From assembly GCA_013003715.1 (NCBI GenBank), contig JABDIN010000046.1, forward strand, positions 62,001-126,000: a stretch of DNA of 64,000 bases, read 5' to 3'. The DNA comes from Desulfobacteraceae bacterium (lineage in GTDB: Bacteria > Desulfobacterota > Desulfobacteria > Desulfobacterales > Desulfosarcinaceae). The translations under genes and the position numbers were made by a program. Below the pieces are notes generated by a model, which worked only from the letters and a program-made list of their open reading frames with translations, did not search any database and was not told the DNA's origin. Positions 40,017 through 48,769 of this stretch are shown one piece after another. Each line of letters opens with the position of its first letter. The stretch's first letter is position 1.

Positions 40017-40047
40017 TATATATTAGCTACTTTACACCTAAGTCAAG
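40017..40047 (-). promoter_or_regulatory. putative promoter and TetR operator of the oah operon
   Basis: On the minus strand TTGACT (40046-40041) precedes TATATA (40022-40017) by 18 bases. Positions 40025-40047 repeat 20 of 23 bases of the tetR upstream element at 33891-33913. TTAGCTA occurs at 40012-40018 and again at 40023-40029, one helical turn apart. The remaining 39916-40217 gap shows nothing else. Confidence 0.6.
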
Positions 40048-40217
40048 AAAAAAAAACGGGGCAATCACCGGCCCTTATCCATTTATATCCGGAGGCCGTG
40101 ATAATATTGAAAAACTATGGTAGGATCCAACTTAATATGGTCTGGACGGGATGTGCAGCTGGGGATTCCATCCATGATGATACATAACGCCTAACGTAAC
40201 CTAAGGAGGGAATTACC

Positions 40218-40772
40218 GTGAGATACCCGAAAGAATGCGTCCTCAAGGAATGCCAGGAGGCGATTATCCGCCCGCTTGAAGCGGGTGACATAACACTTCT
40301 TGAAAAATTCTATTCCCTGATTTCAGAAGATGACCGCTGGTTCATGCGATATGATGTCGGGTCCCCGGAAGTGCTCCAGAAGTGGTTCGAAAATATTGAC
40401 CTGGCATATGTCAAATCCATTGTGGGCGTCTGCGAAGATAAAATTGTCGGGCATGGCAGCCTTCACCTCCGCGGATACGGCGCCACACAACATGTGGGCC
40501 GATTCCGGATTATCGTGTTACCGGAATACCGGCAGAAACGGTTGGGCACCTGGTTGCTCCTGGATTTGATTCAATTGGCCATGGATGAAGGGTTGGAAGC
40601 ACTCCGGACGGATCTTGTCGTCGGTGTGGACAATGCCGCCATCGAAGCGGTGACCAAGTTTGATTTTTTCAAGGAGGCTGTGTTGAGGGATTACGCCAAG
40701 GATCGAAACGGAAAATTTCACGATATCGCCATTCTAATCAAACGGCTGCACCGCCAATGGAGCGATTTTTAA
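40218..40772 (+). CDS. GNAT-family N-acetyltransferase
   Basis: A 184-residue acetyltransferase. The acetyl-CoA site is the segment FRIIVLPEYRQKRLGTWLL (motif A, Q/RxxGxG-like but with RLG), and the fold ends VTKFDFFKEAVLRDY. The start is GTG with AAGGAGG eight bases upstream. It is divergent from the oah operon and followed by a second GNAT gene. Lysine acetylation of acyl-CoA synthetases is a known control in Rhodopseudomonas and Bacillus, so targets among the ligases here are plausible but inferred. Confidence 0.8.
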   Translation: MRYPKECVLKECQEAIIRPLEAGDITLLEKFYSLISEDDRWFMRYDVGSPEVLQKWFENIDLAYVKSIVGVCEDKIVGHGSLHLRGYGATQHVGRFRIIVLPEYRQKRLGTWLLLDLIQLAMDEGLEALRTDLVVGVDNAAIEAVTKFDFFKEAVLRDYAKDRNGKFHDIAILIKRLHRQWSDF

Positions 40773-40939
40773 CATCGATTCAGGCCTCAACCCCCATCTT
40801 GATATGGGCGGCCCGGTTCCAAGATGTTGTCAATGGATACGGGGCGCCATGATACGCAATCGATTTATATATGGATAAAGACATTTTCCATGCTTAGGTT
40901 GGGTCTGTTGTCGACAATACCGCCATCGGGATTCCTTTA

Positions 40940-41623
40940 ATGTACAAAGAACGAAAGTCTAACAAATACAAAACAAAGACAGCGACGGAAGGCGCGCTGC
41001 GAACCGACCAGGTTACGGTCACCGCCCACGGTCCCGTGCTGGTGAGTTCGTTCTGTACACCTGAGCAGATCGATACCTATATGTTTGATTCTCAGTTCGG
41101 GACATTTGCCCAGTATAAATCGCTTTACACGAAGAAAGAGACACTCATCAAACACGCCGGGCACGAAGGCGCCAATGTGTCCCTTGCCCTTGCCCAGGGA
41201 GAAAGGATAGTGGGGTTCGGTGTAATGGATTATCCCGAATCCGATGAACGATGGTCCCAACTCGGCGAGCGGACCATGATCGAGATCCAGGCCATAGAGG
41301 TATGCCGCAGCTGGCGCGGCAGCGGCGTGGCGAAAATGATACTGCAGGCACTTCTTGAACACCCTTTGGTGGAAAAGATGATCGTTTACCTGGTGGGATA
41401 TTCCTGGACATGGGATCTGGATGGTTCGCGGAAAACCACTCAGCAATACCGGAAGATGCTGATCAAGCTTTACACCAACTATGGTTTTACTGAGATGCAG
41501 ACCAATGAACCGAACATCTGCTTGAAACCGGAGAATATTTTCATGGCCAGAATCGGAAAAGAGATCACCGATGAAATGAAAAACAAGTTCAAATGGCTGC
41601 GTTTTGGAATGTCGCCGGATTAA
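40940..41623 (+). CDS. AcuA-like GNAT acetyltransferase
   Basis: A 227-residue protein similar to AcuA, the acetyltransferase that inactivates acetyl-CoA synthetase in Bacillus. Visible features: FCTPEQIDTYMFDSQFGTFAQYKS, MIEIQAIEVCRSWRGSGVAKMIL (acetyl-CoA motif RxxGxA), and the tail EPNICLKPENIFMARIG. It follows the first GNAT gene by 167 bases. It may control one of the AMP-forming ligases in the divergent block; that target is inference. Confidence 0.85.
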   Translation: MYKERKSNKYKTKTATEGALRTDQVTVTAHGPVLVSSFCTPEQIDTYMFDSQFGTFAQYKSLYTKKETLIKHAGHEGANVSLALAQGERIVGFGVMDYPESDERWSQLGERTMIEIQAIEVCRSWRGSGVAKMILQALLEHPLVEKMIVYLVGYSWTWDLDGSRKTTQQYRKMLIKLYTNYGFTEMQTNEPNICLKPENIFMARIGKEITDEMKNKFKWLRFGMSPD

Positions 41624-41660
41624 TGGTCACGTCATCTTCCATCCCGGCCCCCCCCAGAGA

Positions 41661-41823
41661 GTCCCTGTCAACAGAGCAATCGCCTGCCTGATAACACGGT
41701 TAACATACATTTCCGTCGCAAATCAAAAAGTCAAATATCAAAGCTCAAATTTCAAATGGATGTATCCTATCCATTTTTACATGTGTTAGCCTTGGTTCTG
41801 CCCCCGGAATCCCTGTCAATAGA
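41661..41823. repeat. intergenic repeat copy C, flanked by short direct repeats
   Basis: The 41624-42031 gap holds no convincing gene. At about 41720-41770 lies a copy of the repeat core (AAATATCAAAGCTCAAATTT.. then GTATCCTATCCATTTTTA) also seen at 5163-5212 and near 46.0 kb. It is bracketed by TCCCTGTCAACAGA (about 41662) and TCCCTGTCAATAGA (about 41810), which differ by one base. A C-run precedes the left flank. Confidence 0.5.
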
Positions 41824-42031
41824 TCCATTTTTGTGATACGGTATTGCAATCATAAGCTAAGGACCATGGCCGTATTCACAATAATCTTGACAACATACTC
41901 AAATGATATTTTAAAAACAGTTCCGGGCAGAGCCGTGGTATCCAACAGCCGGACGCGCCGATCCGCGAAAACATGCATCCATGGCCCGGTGGATGAAATC
42001 GTCTTTTCCGGTTTTTTCAACCACACAATCC

Positions 42032-42457
42032 ATGAAAGAGAATCGCGTGCCCTCAAACACCAATGCCGAACCACCGGAAACGTCGAGATTCGATGATTCA
42101 GACATCAGCCGTATCCTCAGGCGCATCTCCGCCAGATGGCGGGAAACACTCACCGCCCACGCCCCTGATGCCCGGGGTAAAGCCACCGGTTTCGAAGATG
42201 ATCATACTGGTGATCCGGCGGATCCCGCCGCATCGGGACACGGCTTTGGGTTGCAAGTTTCGGGGCAGGCCGCCGGCATGGATCCGGATCATGTGGAGGT
42301 CATCAGCTTGACGTTAACTTCGGCATATGTCACTCAGCTCACCGAAATCTATAATACCGATGCCGACAAACTGATGGACCATGTGATGCGCACCGCCTAT
42401 GACCAGGATGACAGGGAATTGGGTGATCTGGATATCACCCCCAACCGTGGAAGGTGA
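42032..42457 (+). CDS. uncharacterised 141-residue protein
   Basis: No family recognised. The first 80 residues are polar and low in predicted structure (SNTNAEPPETSRFDDSD..; FEDDHTGDPADPAASG). The C-terminal part is more regular (DHVEVISLTLTSAYVTQLTEIYNTDADKLMDHVMRTAYDQ). The next gene starts two bases after its stop, so the two are translationally coupled and probably work together. The ATG at 42032 lacks a good ribosome site; an upstream ATG at 41981 is in frame. Confidence 0.5.
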   Translation: MKENRVPSNTNAEPPETSRFDDSDISRILRRISARWRETLTAHAPDARGKATGFEDDHTGDPADPAASGHGFGLQVSGQAAGMDPDHVEVISLTLTSAYVTQLTEIYNTDADKLMDHVMRTAYDQDDRELGDLDITPNRGR

Positions 42458-42459
42458 CA

Positions 42460-43224
42460 ATGACCGATGGTGTTATTTTCAATCAATGCATCAACGACAT
42501 CCGTAAGATCTATGCGGCGGATAAGGAAAATGCAGAAGCTGGTATTGAGGCCTATCTGCGGGATACCTTATCAAGCCGTCCGGACGCCAAAAAAATAACC
42601 ATTGTTGAACAGATGGCCCGTCGATTCGAAGCACGGAGCATTGGTCTGTCGGCCGGCGCCGTGTTGAACCAGAACATCATGGAGGGGATTTTTTCATTCC
42701 TTCTGGGGAAAAACCTGTCCCAGGTGGAGCTTTCCCCGGATGAACTCATGGAGCGCATGGCCGAATCGCTGAATACCATCTTTGATACGCTCAATCAGTT
42801 GGTGGGCAGCATAAACACGGCATTTTGCGGGGAGCACGATAGCGAGGAGACCATCCGGCAGGTGATCGGTTACCATATGGGAAATACGGTCACGGATAAT
42901 TCGCTGGAGAGTTATCTGGCCAAAATTACCAAGGCGTTTCTGGTGGCGCAGCAGGCATTTGAGCTCGCTGCGGAGACCACCATACAGCAAGTCGTGGACG
43001 ATTTGAACCCTGAACGCATTACCGCCTCCATCACCGGCGGGCTGAAAATCGGCCCGCTTCAAAAAGCCGAATCCTTCCGTTTGTATAGACATAAATTTGA
43101 AGCGCTTCGACAATGGATCGATTCCGGACATTACATGAAACAGGTTCGGTCCGAATTCGAAAAAAACTGCCAGAACCTTTTCATGGAGGGTGAAACCGGT
43201 CACGGGGAGATCATACCGGATTAG
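42460..43224 (+). CDS. uncharacterised 254-residue helical protein
   Basis: No family recognised. Soluble and mostly helical, without signal peptide or membrane segment; segments such as LVGSINTAFCGEHDSEETIRQVIGYHMG and ESYLAKITKAFLVAQQAFELAAETTIQQVVDDLNPE suggest a helical bundle. The ATG at 42460 has GGAAGG five bases upstream; a GTG at 42454 would overlap the previous gene. Coupled to the 141-residue protein before it. It ends tail to tail with the LysM lipoprotein gene. Confidence 0.65.
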   Translation: MTDGVIFNQCINDIRKIYAADKENAEAGIEAYLRDTLSSRPDAKKITIVEQMARRFEARSIGLSAGAVLNQNIMEGIFSFLLGKNLSQVELSPDELMERMAESLNTIFDTLNQLVGSINTAFCGEHDSEETIRQVIGYHMGNTVTDNSLESYLAKITKAFLVAQQAFELAAETTIQQVVDDLNPERITASITGGLKIGPLQKAESFRLYRHKFEALRQWIDSGHYMKQVRSEFEKNCQNLFMEGETGHGEIIPD

Positions 43225-43313
43225 CTTTTGATTATCTCAGGTGCCGGAGATGCTTATCAATGGTATTCGTCACCTCCCGGTCTCATGGGAGCGCCGGTGG
43301 GCGTTTTCATGTG

Positions 43314-44723
43314 TCAGCTTTTCGTTTTACTTTTCTTGATGCTTTCAAGCCGATCAAAGAGTATTTTTGCTTTTTTCAGATTTGATGCCACATCCAGGTA
43401 GTCCGGATCCATCTCCTGTACGAGTTCCCATTCGGCAATGGCCCGGGCCAGTTTTTCTTCTCTGAAATAGGCCAGTCCCTTTTCATAGTGTTCTTTCTTA
43501 TAGGTCTCTTCCGTTTTCAGGACATAGGCGTCACATTTATCGCAATCCGGGTTGAATTTTTGGGACATTTTAAATGCATTCAATGCCGCCAGGTACTTCT
43601 TCCGGGTGAAGGCTTGAATTCCATATTCGAAATGCGCCTGGGAAATATAGTCGGTGGCCACTGCATCGTTCGGGTTAACGTTCAACACTTTTTCAAATTC
43701 AGCGATGGCTTCGGGGTAGTCTCTATTGTTGAAAAATTCCATGCCGAGTTCCCGGTAATTGGCCGCCTGATCCTCGACGGACAGTTCCTCACCATTGGCA
43801 GGCGAATCCGCTTCCATTGGTTTTGCCGGCTTTGGGCCTGGTGCTGGGTATGCCTGCGCGGGGCCGTCCGTCAACGTATCCGCTTCACCTGAAAACGGAA
43901 CGCCCTGTACCACCGGGATTTTGATTTTTTGTCCGCTTTTCACACTGGTGATATCATCCAACCGGTTGAATTCGGCGATGAGGTTGAACTTCTGGTAATC
44001 GCCATAATACCTTTTGGCCAGAACGGACAGGCTTTCACCCGGTTTCAAGACATGGACAACGAATCGTTTGACGGTAATGATTTCCGATGCGGACCCGGCC
44101 GCCTCTTTGGTTTTATCGGATTGAATTGTCGCCGGGTCGGCCATGATGGGCATGCCTTCGATTACCGGCACCTTGATTTGCTGTCCCGCCTTTACCCGGG
44201 TGGCATCCACAAGCTCATTGTATTCGGCGATGAGATGAAACTTTTTGATATCTCCGTAGTAAATTTCAGCGATGGATGAAAGGCTCTCATCGGGTCTAAT
44301 GGTGTGCATGAGATATTTGCTGACCTGTGCCAGTATCCGCCGTGATCCGGTAAGATAATCCTTGGCGCCGGCATGATCCGGATTATATCTTAACGCGGTC
44401 AAAAACGCCTTGCGCGCCTGCGTGTAGGCGCCGTTGCGGTGGGACTTCAGACCGTGCTGAAAATGTTTTTCCGACAGATCCTGAAGCTGTTTTTGTAAAA
44501 ATTCGGTTTTTTTCCCGGCGATTTCATTCTCCGGATCCACCGTCTGCACAAGCCGGTATTGCTCTAAAGCCTTTACAGGTTCATCATTGGCCTCGTAAGA
44601 TCGGGCCTGAGCGATATATTGATCCGCCAATTCGCTGGGGGGCGGCCCGACCGTGTTTTTTCCACAGCCGCTTGAGAGAACCGTCAGAATGATACCGATA
44701 AGAATGATTCTTTTTGTCACCAT
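43314..44723 (-). CDS. LysM- and TPR-containing lipoprotein
   Basis: A 469-residue lipoprotein: lipobox LSSGC near residue 20, N-terminal TPR helices (YEANDEPVKALEQYRLVQTVDPENEI; GAYTQARKAFLTALRYNPDHA), two LysM domains (HTIRPDESLSSIAEIYYGD.. and HVLKPGESLSVLAKRYYGD.., each ending KAGQQIKVPV or KSGQKIKIPV), a Pro/Ala linker, then more TPRs. LysM binds N-acetylglucosamine in peptidoglycan, so it probably anchors a periplasmic complex to the wall. It follows the deacetylase gene by four bases, as one operon. Confidence 0.88.
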   Translation of the reverse strand: MVTKRIILIGIILTVLSSGCGKNTVGPPPSELADQYIAQARSYEANDEPVKALEQYRLVQTVDPENEIAGKKTEFLQKQLQDLSEKHFQHGLKSHRNGAYTQARKAFLTALRYNPDHAGAKDYLTGSRRILAQVSKYLMHTIRPDESLSSIAEIYYGDIKKFHLIAEYNELVDATRVKAGQQIKVPVIEGMPIMADPATIQSDKTKEAAGSASEIITVKRFVVHVLKPGESLSVLAKRYYGDYQKFNLIAEFNRLDDITSVKSGQKIKIPVVQGVPFSGEADTLTDGPAQAYPAPGPKPAKPMEADSPANGEELSVEDQAANYRELGMEFFNNRDYPEAIAEFEKVLNVNPNDAVATDYISQAHFEYGIQAFTRKKYLAALNAFKMSQKFNPDCDKCDAYVLKTEETYKKEHYEKGLAYFREEKLARAIAEWELVQEMDPDYLDVASNLKKAKILFDRLESIKKSKTKS

Positions 44724-44727
44724 GTTC

Positions 44728-45792
44728 TCACCTTAAAGAAAGAGGAGTGAATGTGTTCAACCGGTTGATAAAGGATGAAATATCCCGCTTCAGGATTTGA
44801 TCCCGCTTGATGGCAAATGGATTGGTGAAGAAAGGGTTGCCGCCCCTGTTCACCGACACGGCGAGCTTATAACCGGCCTGTTTTGAAATACTGATGACCT
44901 GTTGATCATATCGGCCGAAAGGGTAGGCCAGAAAGTAGGTGTTCTGTTTCAATTTTCGATCCAGGATTTTTTTCGAATCGACCACCTCCTGATACACCCT
45001 GGTCTTGAAATCCGCCTCGGATTCCCCCTCCTTCGGCGTTGTCAGATCGCTGTGGTATATGGTGTGCGAACCGATGGTAAAGCCGGCGGCTTTCATTTCC
45101 CTGAGCTGATCCCATGTGACAGCCATCTTTGAGACACCCACAAAGTCGGTATAAACGAACAAGGTGGCGGTGAATCCGTATTTTCGTAAAATCGGATATG
45201 CGATCTCATATGCCGAGCGATAGCCATCGTCCATGGTGATCATCACGGATTTTTTCGGTAACCCCTGCCGGTTCGCCATAAACGAGAACAGGTCTTCCGG
45301 TCCGATTACCTGGTACCCCTCACCGCTCAGGTATTTCATCTGTCCGTCAAAGACAGACGCCGGGACGCATAAGGGGGATTCGCAATTCCTGGCGAATCGG
45401 TGGTAGGTTAGAATGGGGATGGTTTGATATCCATCGGCGGCAAGGCCCGCGTTGTTTTTATACTTCAGGGGAATGACAATCGACTCCCCGGCCCTGAAAC
45501 GCGCCCGCGGATTTGCTTCCTCAATTATCCATGCCTTATCTTCATCCTGGAGAAATGCACGTGCGATGTCTGCGGCCTTTTCGGATGCCGACATGCGGTA
45601 GATGATGTAATTTTCTGACCGGTGCAAGACTTGTGGAACGGCTCTCGTGGAGAAAGTGGCGGTGGTGCAGGATGATAACACCCATAACAAAACAACCGCT
45701 AATATCGATGGCCTGAAATTTATGGATGCGTTCCGTGCCGTGTGCAACAAGGGGTATGCGTGAACCCAAGGGGGGTCATTCCGGTGTGTCAT
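44728..45792 (-). CDS. polysaccharide deacetylase-family lipoprotein
   Basis: About 354 residues. A hydrophobic stretch ending VLSSC marks a lipoprotein signal. A LysM-like segment follows (YIIYRMSASEKAADIARAFLQDEDKAWIIEEANPRARFRAGESIVIPL), then the NodB/CE4 domain: ILTYHRF, MDDGYRSAYEIAYPIL (usual TFDDG, here MDDG), SHTIYHSDL supplying the metal His pair, and FLAYPFGRYD. CE4 enzymes remove N- or O-acetyl groups from wall or exopolysaccharides using a divalent metal. The start at 45792 (ATG) replaces an upstream TTG. Cotranscribed with the LysM lipoprotein. Confidence 0.86.
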   Translation of the reverse strand: MTHRNDPPWVHAYPLLHTARNASINFRPSILAVVLLWVLSSCTTATFSTRAVPQVLHRSENYIIYRMSASEKAADIARAFLQDEDKAWIIEEANPRARFRAGESIVIPLKYKNNAGLAADGYQTIPILTYHRFARNCESPLCVPASVFDGQMKYLSGEGYQVIGPEDLFSFMANRQGLPKKSVMITMDDGYRSAYEIAYPILRKYGFTATLFVYTDFVGVSKMAVTWDQLREMKAAGFTIGSHTIYHSDLTTPKEGESEADFKTRVYQEVVDSKKILDRKLKQNTYFLAYPFGRYDQQVISISKQAGYKLAVSVNRGGNPFFTNPFAIKRDQILKRDISSFINRLNTFTPLSLR

Positions 45793-45942
45793 ATGAAGCC
45801 GGTACCGTGGTGTATTCAATGTGCGTCGCCTGATGTGCCGATGGTTAATCGATTGCTAATTTAAACGGTGATTTGGTCGGATTTTTAACATACCATGGCG
45901 GTTTTATCAAGCACCCGGACGTGCACGCACAGGGAAATCGCA

Positions 45943-46055
45943 TGTAAAAATGGTATGGTGGGAATACTGTCCCCTGAAAACAGGCAATGTCACCGGTAAT
46001 GTCAAATGACAAAGCTCAAATTTCAGATGAAGGTATGCTATCCGTTTTTAAAAAA
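45943..46055. repeat. intergenic repeat copy B
   Basis: The 45793-46366 gap between divergent genes has no gene. Its left part repeats the first half of copy A: CATGTAAAA.TG.TA.GG..GGAA, GGTAATGTCAAATGACAAAG, CTCAAATTTCAGATG and GGTATGCTATCCGTTTTTAA, in the same order and orientation. The right half of the element is not recognisable here. Confidence 0.65.
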
Positions 46056-46095
46056 AATGTAATAAAGTATAAAAATATCAGAATGTTAATTGTCC

Positions 46096-46124
46096 TTGAC
46101 AAAGCAGGTTCGCCATATTAGATT
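46096..46124 (+). promoter_or_regulatory. putative sigma70-type promoter of the kinase operon
   Basis: TTGACA at 46096-46101 and TAGATT at 46119-46124 are exactly 17 bases apart. The kinase ATG is 243 bases downstream, leaving a long leader that contains the tandem repeats at 46261-46318. Confidence 0.5.
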
Positions 46125-46260
46125 GGCGGTACTTTATCATCGACATCCGGTGTTGTCCCGTGTTCATCATCATTAGAATCCTTTTTCACGGAAGATTATG
46201 TACGACCTGGATTCAGGCTCATATGGCAAACCACCCGGCAACGTCCGGTTTCAGACCCTT

Positions 46261-46318
46261 TATCGTGAAGTAAGTGGTTTATAGTGAAGTGTATGGTTTA
46301 TAGTGAAGTGAATAGTGA
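46261..46318. repeat. short tandem repeats in the kinase operon leader
   Basis: Nearly three units of 19-20 bp: ATAGTGAAGTGTATGGTTT at 46281-46299, a diverged unit at 46261-46280 (GTGAAGTAAGTGGTTT) and a third from 46300 (ATAGTGAAGTGAAT). They end about 50 bases before the kinase start and could be regulator sites or slippage products. Confidence 0.6.
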
Positions 46319-46366
46319 TGCTTGCCGAATCAACGCGATAGATGTATCTCCATGAGGAGGGGTTCC

Positions 46367-47974
46367 ATGCTGGTAACTGAAATAGCCACCAATGCCGCCA
46401 TTAAATTAAGGAACTTTACCATCCACGGTTTCACCGGGGTTTTTAAGCGGTTCGGCCTGCCTCACCGTTATCGGAAATGGCTTCTCCCGGGGTTGGCGTT
46501 GTGGACCGTCCTTCAGGCGGCCTGCTTTTTCGGCTATCAATGGCAGACCTCCGGAAAACGCGATCTATTTTATCGAAACGGCATCAAACTGGTACAGGCA
46601 CTGACCGTCAAAAGCGCACCGGCGGTATTGGAGAGGGATATCCTCAGCATCGATCTTGCCGTGAAGGAATTAGCGGGCATCGATGGCCTGTTGTATGGTG
46701 CCATTCTGGATCATGAAAACACGATTCTCGCCCATACGGATATCGAATCACCACGGGACAGGATGGCGATCCCCGACAATAATAAGGTGTTAAAAGCTGT
46801 GGACGGTATTTTGGTCTTTGCCGAGGTGTCGGCGGCTGCCTCTCCGGTTACCGGCTTCCTGAGCGACATCACCTTTTCCGATGTGGAAATCGGCAAGGCA
46901 TATGTCCGCATGTCCGAAACGGCGGTTCTTGAAGCTGTTTCCCGTTTGCGGATCCTTTACCTTTTTACGGGCGTATTGACTACCCTTGTGCTCATCACCG
47001 GCGGAATACTTTTGACACGGGAGAAGCCCACATTAACCGTATTCAGCCAAAACACCGTCGACATGCCACACCCGATCGGGCCTTATCATTTGCAGCAGAG
47101 ACTGGCCGTCGGGGGGATGGCGGAACTCTTCGTAGCCGATTATGTCCGCGAGGATGGATTTCGCCGGAAAGTGGCCGTGAAACGCATTCTGCCGCATCTG
47201 GCGGAGAATACCGAATTTTTGAATATGTTCACGCGTGAAGCCAGATTGGCCGCCGTATTACAGCATCCGAACATTGTTCAGATCATCGATTACGGCCGGA
47301 TTGACAACGCCTCTTTCATTGCCATGGAATATATCAACGGCAGAAATCTGGGCGAGATAATCACGGAACTCGGAAAAGGTCTGCCCATGGCACATGCCAT
47401 GTTCATCGTATCCGAGACAGCCAAGGGTATCGCGTATTCCCACGCGCGTTGCGACGACGAGACCGGTGAGCCACTGAACATCGTCCATCGTGATGTCAGC
47501 CCGCAGAATGTGCTGATATCTTTCGAAGGGGAGGTAAAACTCAGTGACTTCGGGATTTCCAAAGCCAGCTCCGAACCGAGTCTTACCCAGGCCGGTGTCA
47601 TCAAAGGCAAACTCTCCTATCTCTCGCCGGAACAAGCCGCCGGTGACCCTGTGGACCATCAGGCGGATATTTATGCCTTGGGTCTGGTCTTTTATGAAAT
47701 CCTCACCGGGCAGCGGGTTTACCGTTTTAAAAACGACATTGAAGCCATAAAAACCATCGAGACGAATCGCATTTCTCCGTTGAAGGACATTTTACCGAAC
47801 ATTCCGGCAGAGCTGAATCGCATCGTGATGAAGTGCCTTGAAAAGAAGAAGGAACTCAGATACCCGATGGCCTCTGATTTAAACGCAGATCTGATGGCTT
47901 TTAAACGGGAGAGCAAGATCTCTTTTGATACAATGGACCTCTCTGAATTCATGAAAAAGATATTTCAATCTTGA
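46367..47974 (+). CDS. transmembrane Ser/Thr protein kinase (PknB/Hanks type)
   Basis: A 535-residue receptor-like kinase with reversed layout: transmembrane helix at about 39-56, a periplasmic sensor of about 130 residues, a second helix (ILYLFTGVLTTLVLITGGILL), then the kinase domain. Kinase motifs: glycine loop LAVGGMAELFVA, Lys 272 in VAVKRI, HRD (His 374-Asp 376, HRDVSPQN), Asp 394 in SDFGISK, and LSPEQ. It begins the run kinase, PP2C phosphatase, MBOAT, acetyl-ester protein. The ATG at 46367 has GAGGAGG nine bases upstream. The periplasmic ligand is unknown. Confidence 0.92.
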   Translation: MLVTEIATNAAIKLRNFTIHGFTGVFKRFGLPHRYRKWLLPGLALWTVLQAACFFGYQWQTSGKRDLFYRNGIKLVQALTVKSAPAVLERDILSIDLAVKELAGIDGLLYGAILDHENTILAHTDIESPRDRMAIPDNNKVLKAVDGILVFAEVSAAASPVTGFLSDITFSDVEIGKAYVRMSETAVLEAVSRLRILYLFTGVLTTLVLITGGILLTREKPTLTVFSQNTVDMPHPIGPYHLQQRLAVGGMAELFVADYVREDGFRRKVAVKRILPHLAENTEFLNMFTREARLAAVLQHPNIVQIIDYGRIDNASFIAMEYINGRNLGEIITELGKGLPMAHAMFIVSETAKGIAYSHARCDDETGEPLNIVHRDVSPQNVLISFEGEVKLSDFGISKASSEPSLTQAGVIKGKLSYLSPEQAAGDPVDHQADIYALGLVFYEILTGQRVYRFKNDIEAIKTIETNRISPLKDILPNIPAELNRIVMKCLEKKKELRYPMASDLNADLMAFKRESKISFDTMDLSEFMKKIFQS

Positions 47975-48035
47975 TCCACCCGTGGGCGTGTGGATGCCAA
48001 GGTCACCCTTTAATTATGGACTGAAGATACAGGAT

Positions 48036-48764
48036 ATGCCCCAGATAGACTATGCCGGTAAAACGGATATCGGCCTGAAGCGCACAAATAACGAAGATGT
48101 ATTAGCCATAAACAGTGAATCGGGCTATTGTCTTGCCGCCGACGGGATGGGCGGTGCCGCTGCCGGTGAGTTGGCCAGTAAGATCTTCGCCGAAACCGCG
48201 GCCGACCTTTTCCCCGGCAATCAACTTCAAACCGAGACGGATGCGATTTATCACGTCCAACACATATTTTTTGAGTCGAATCAACGTATTATCGCCGACG
48301 GTGTCATCAACGAACACCATAAAGGTATGGGGTGTACGGCGGAACTCCTCATTTTCGTCAAAAACCTTTTTGTGCTGGGACATGTGGGCGACAGCCGGAC
48401 CTACAGGTGGCGTAACGACGCCCTGGTCCAACTCACCACCGACCACACCTTTGTGCAGCAACAGGTGGAAGAGGGGGTTGTTCATCCGGAGAATGTCAGA
48501 CGTCATCCGTTGCGGCACGTGATCATGCGGGCGGTGGGTCTCAAGGAAGAGCTTTTGATTGATATCCTGAAAGGGCGGACCCTGCCCGGAGATCTCTATC
48601 TGCTGTGTTCCGACGGTTTGACCGATATGGTGGAAGATGAACAATTGGAGGACATTCTCTCCGACGATTCGCCGCTGCAGCAGAAAACGGATGCACTCAT
48701 CGACATCGCCAAAAACTCCGGAGGTAAAGATAACATTACCGTGGTCATCGCAGCGGTGACCTAA
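48036..48764 (+). CDS. PP2C-type Ser/Thr protein phosphatase
   Basis: A 242-residue metal-dependent phosphatase, like Stp/PstP. Motifs in order: DIGLKRTNNEDV, CLAADGMGGAAAGELAS (metal Asp and Gly), LGHVGDSRTY, LYLLCSDGLTDMV and SGGKDNITVVI. It lies 61 bases after the kinase and would reverse its phosphorylations. The MBOAT gene starts five bases after its stop. The start at 48036 has AGGA upstream; the frame is open to 47982. Confidence 0.92.
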   Translation: MPQIDYAGKTDIGLKRTNNEDVLAINSESGYCLAADGMGGAAAGELASKIFAETAADLFPGNQLQTETDAIYHVQHIFFESNQRIIADGVINEHHKGMGCTAELLIFVKNLFVLGHVGDSRTYRWRNDALVQLTTDHTFVQQQVEEGVVHPENVRRHPLRHVIMRAVGLKEELLIDILKGRTLPGDLYLLCSDGLTDMVEDEQLEDILSDDSPLQQKTDALIDIAKNSGGKDNITVVIAAVT

Positions 48765-48769
48765 GGGCC

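Noticed and set aside
41648-41656. A run of C bases as a possible sequencing or phase-variation tract
   Set aside because: It lies in a non-coding gap with no frame that it could switch.
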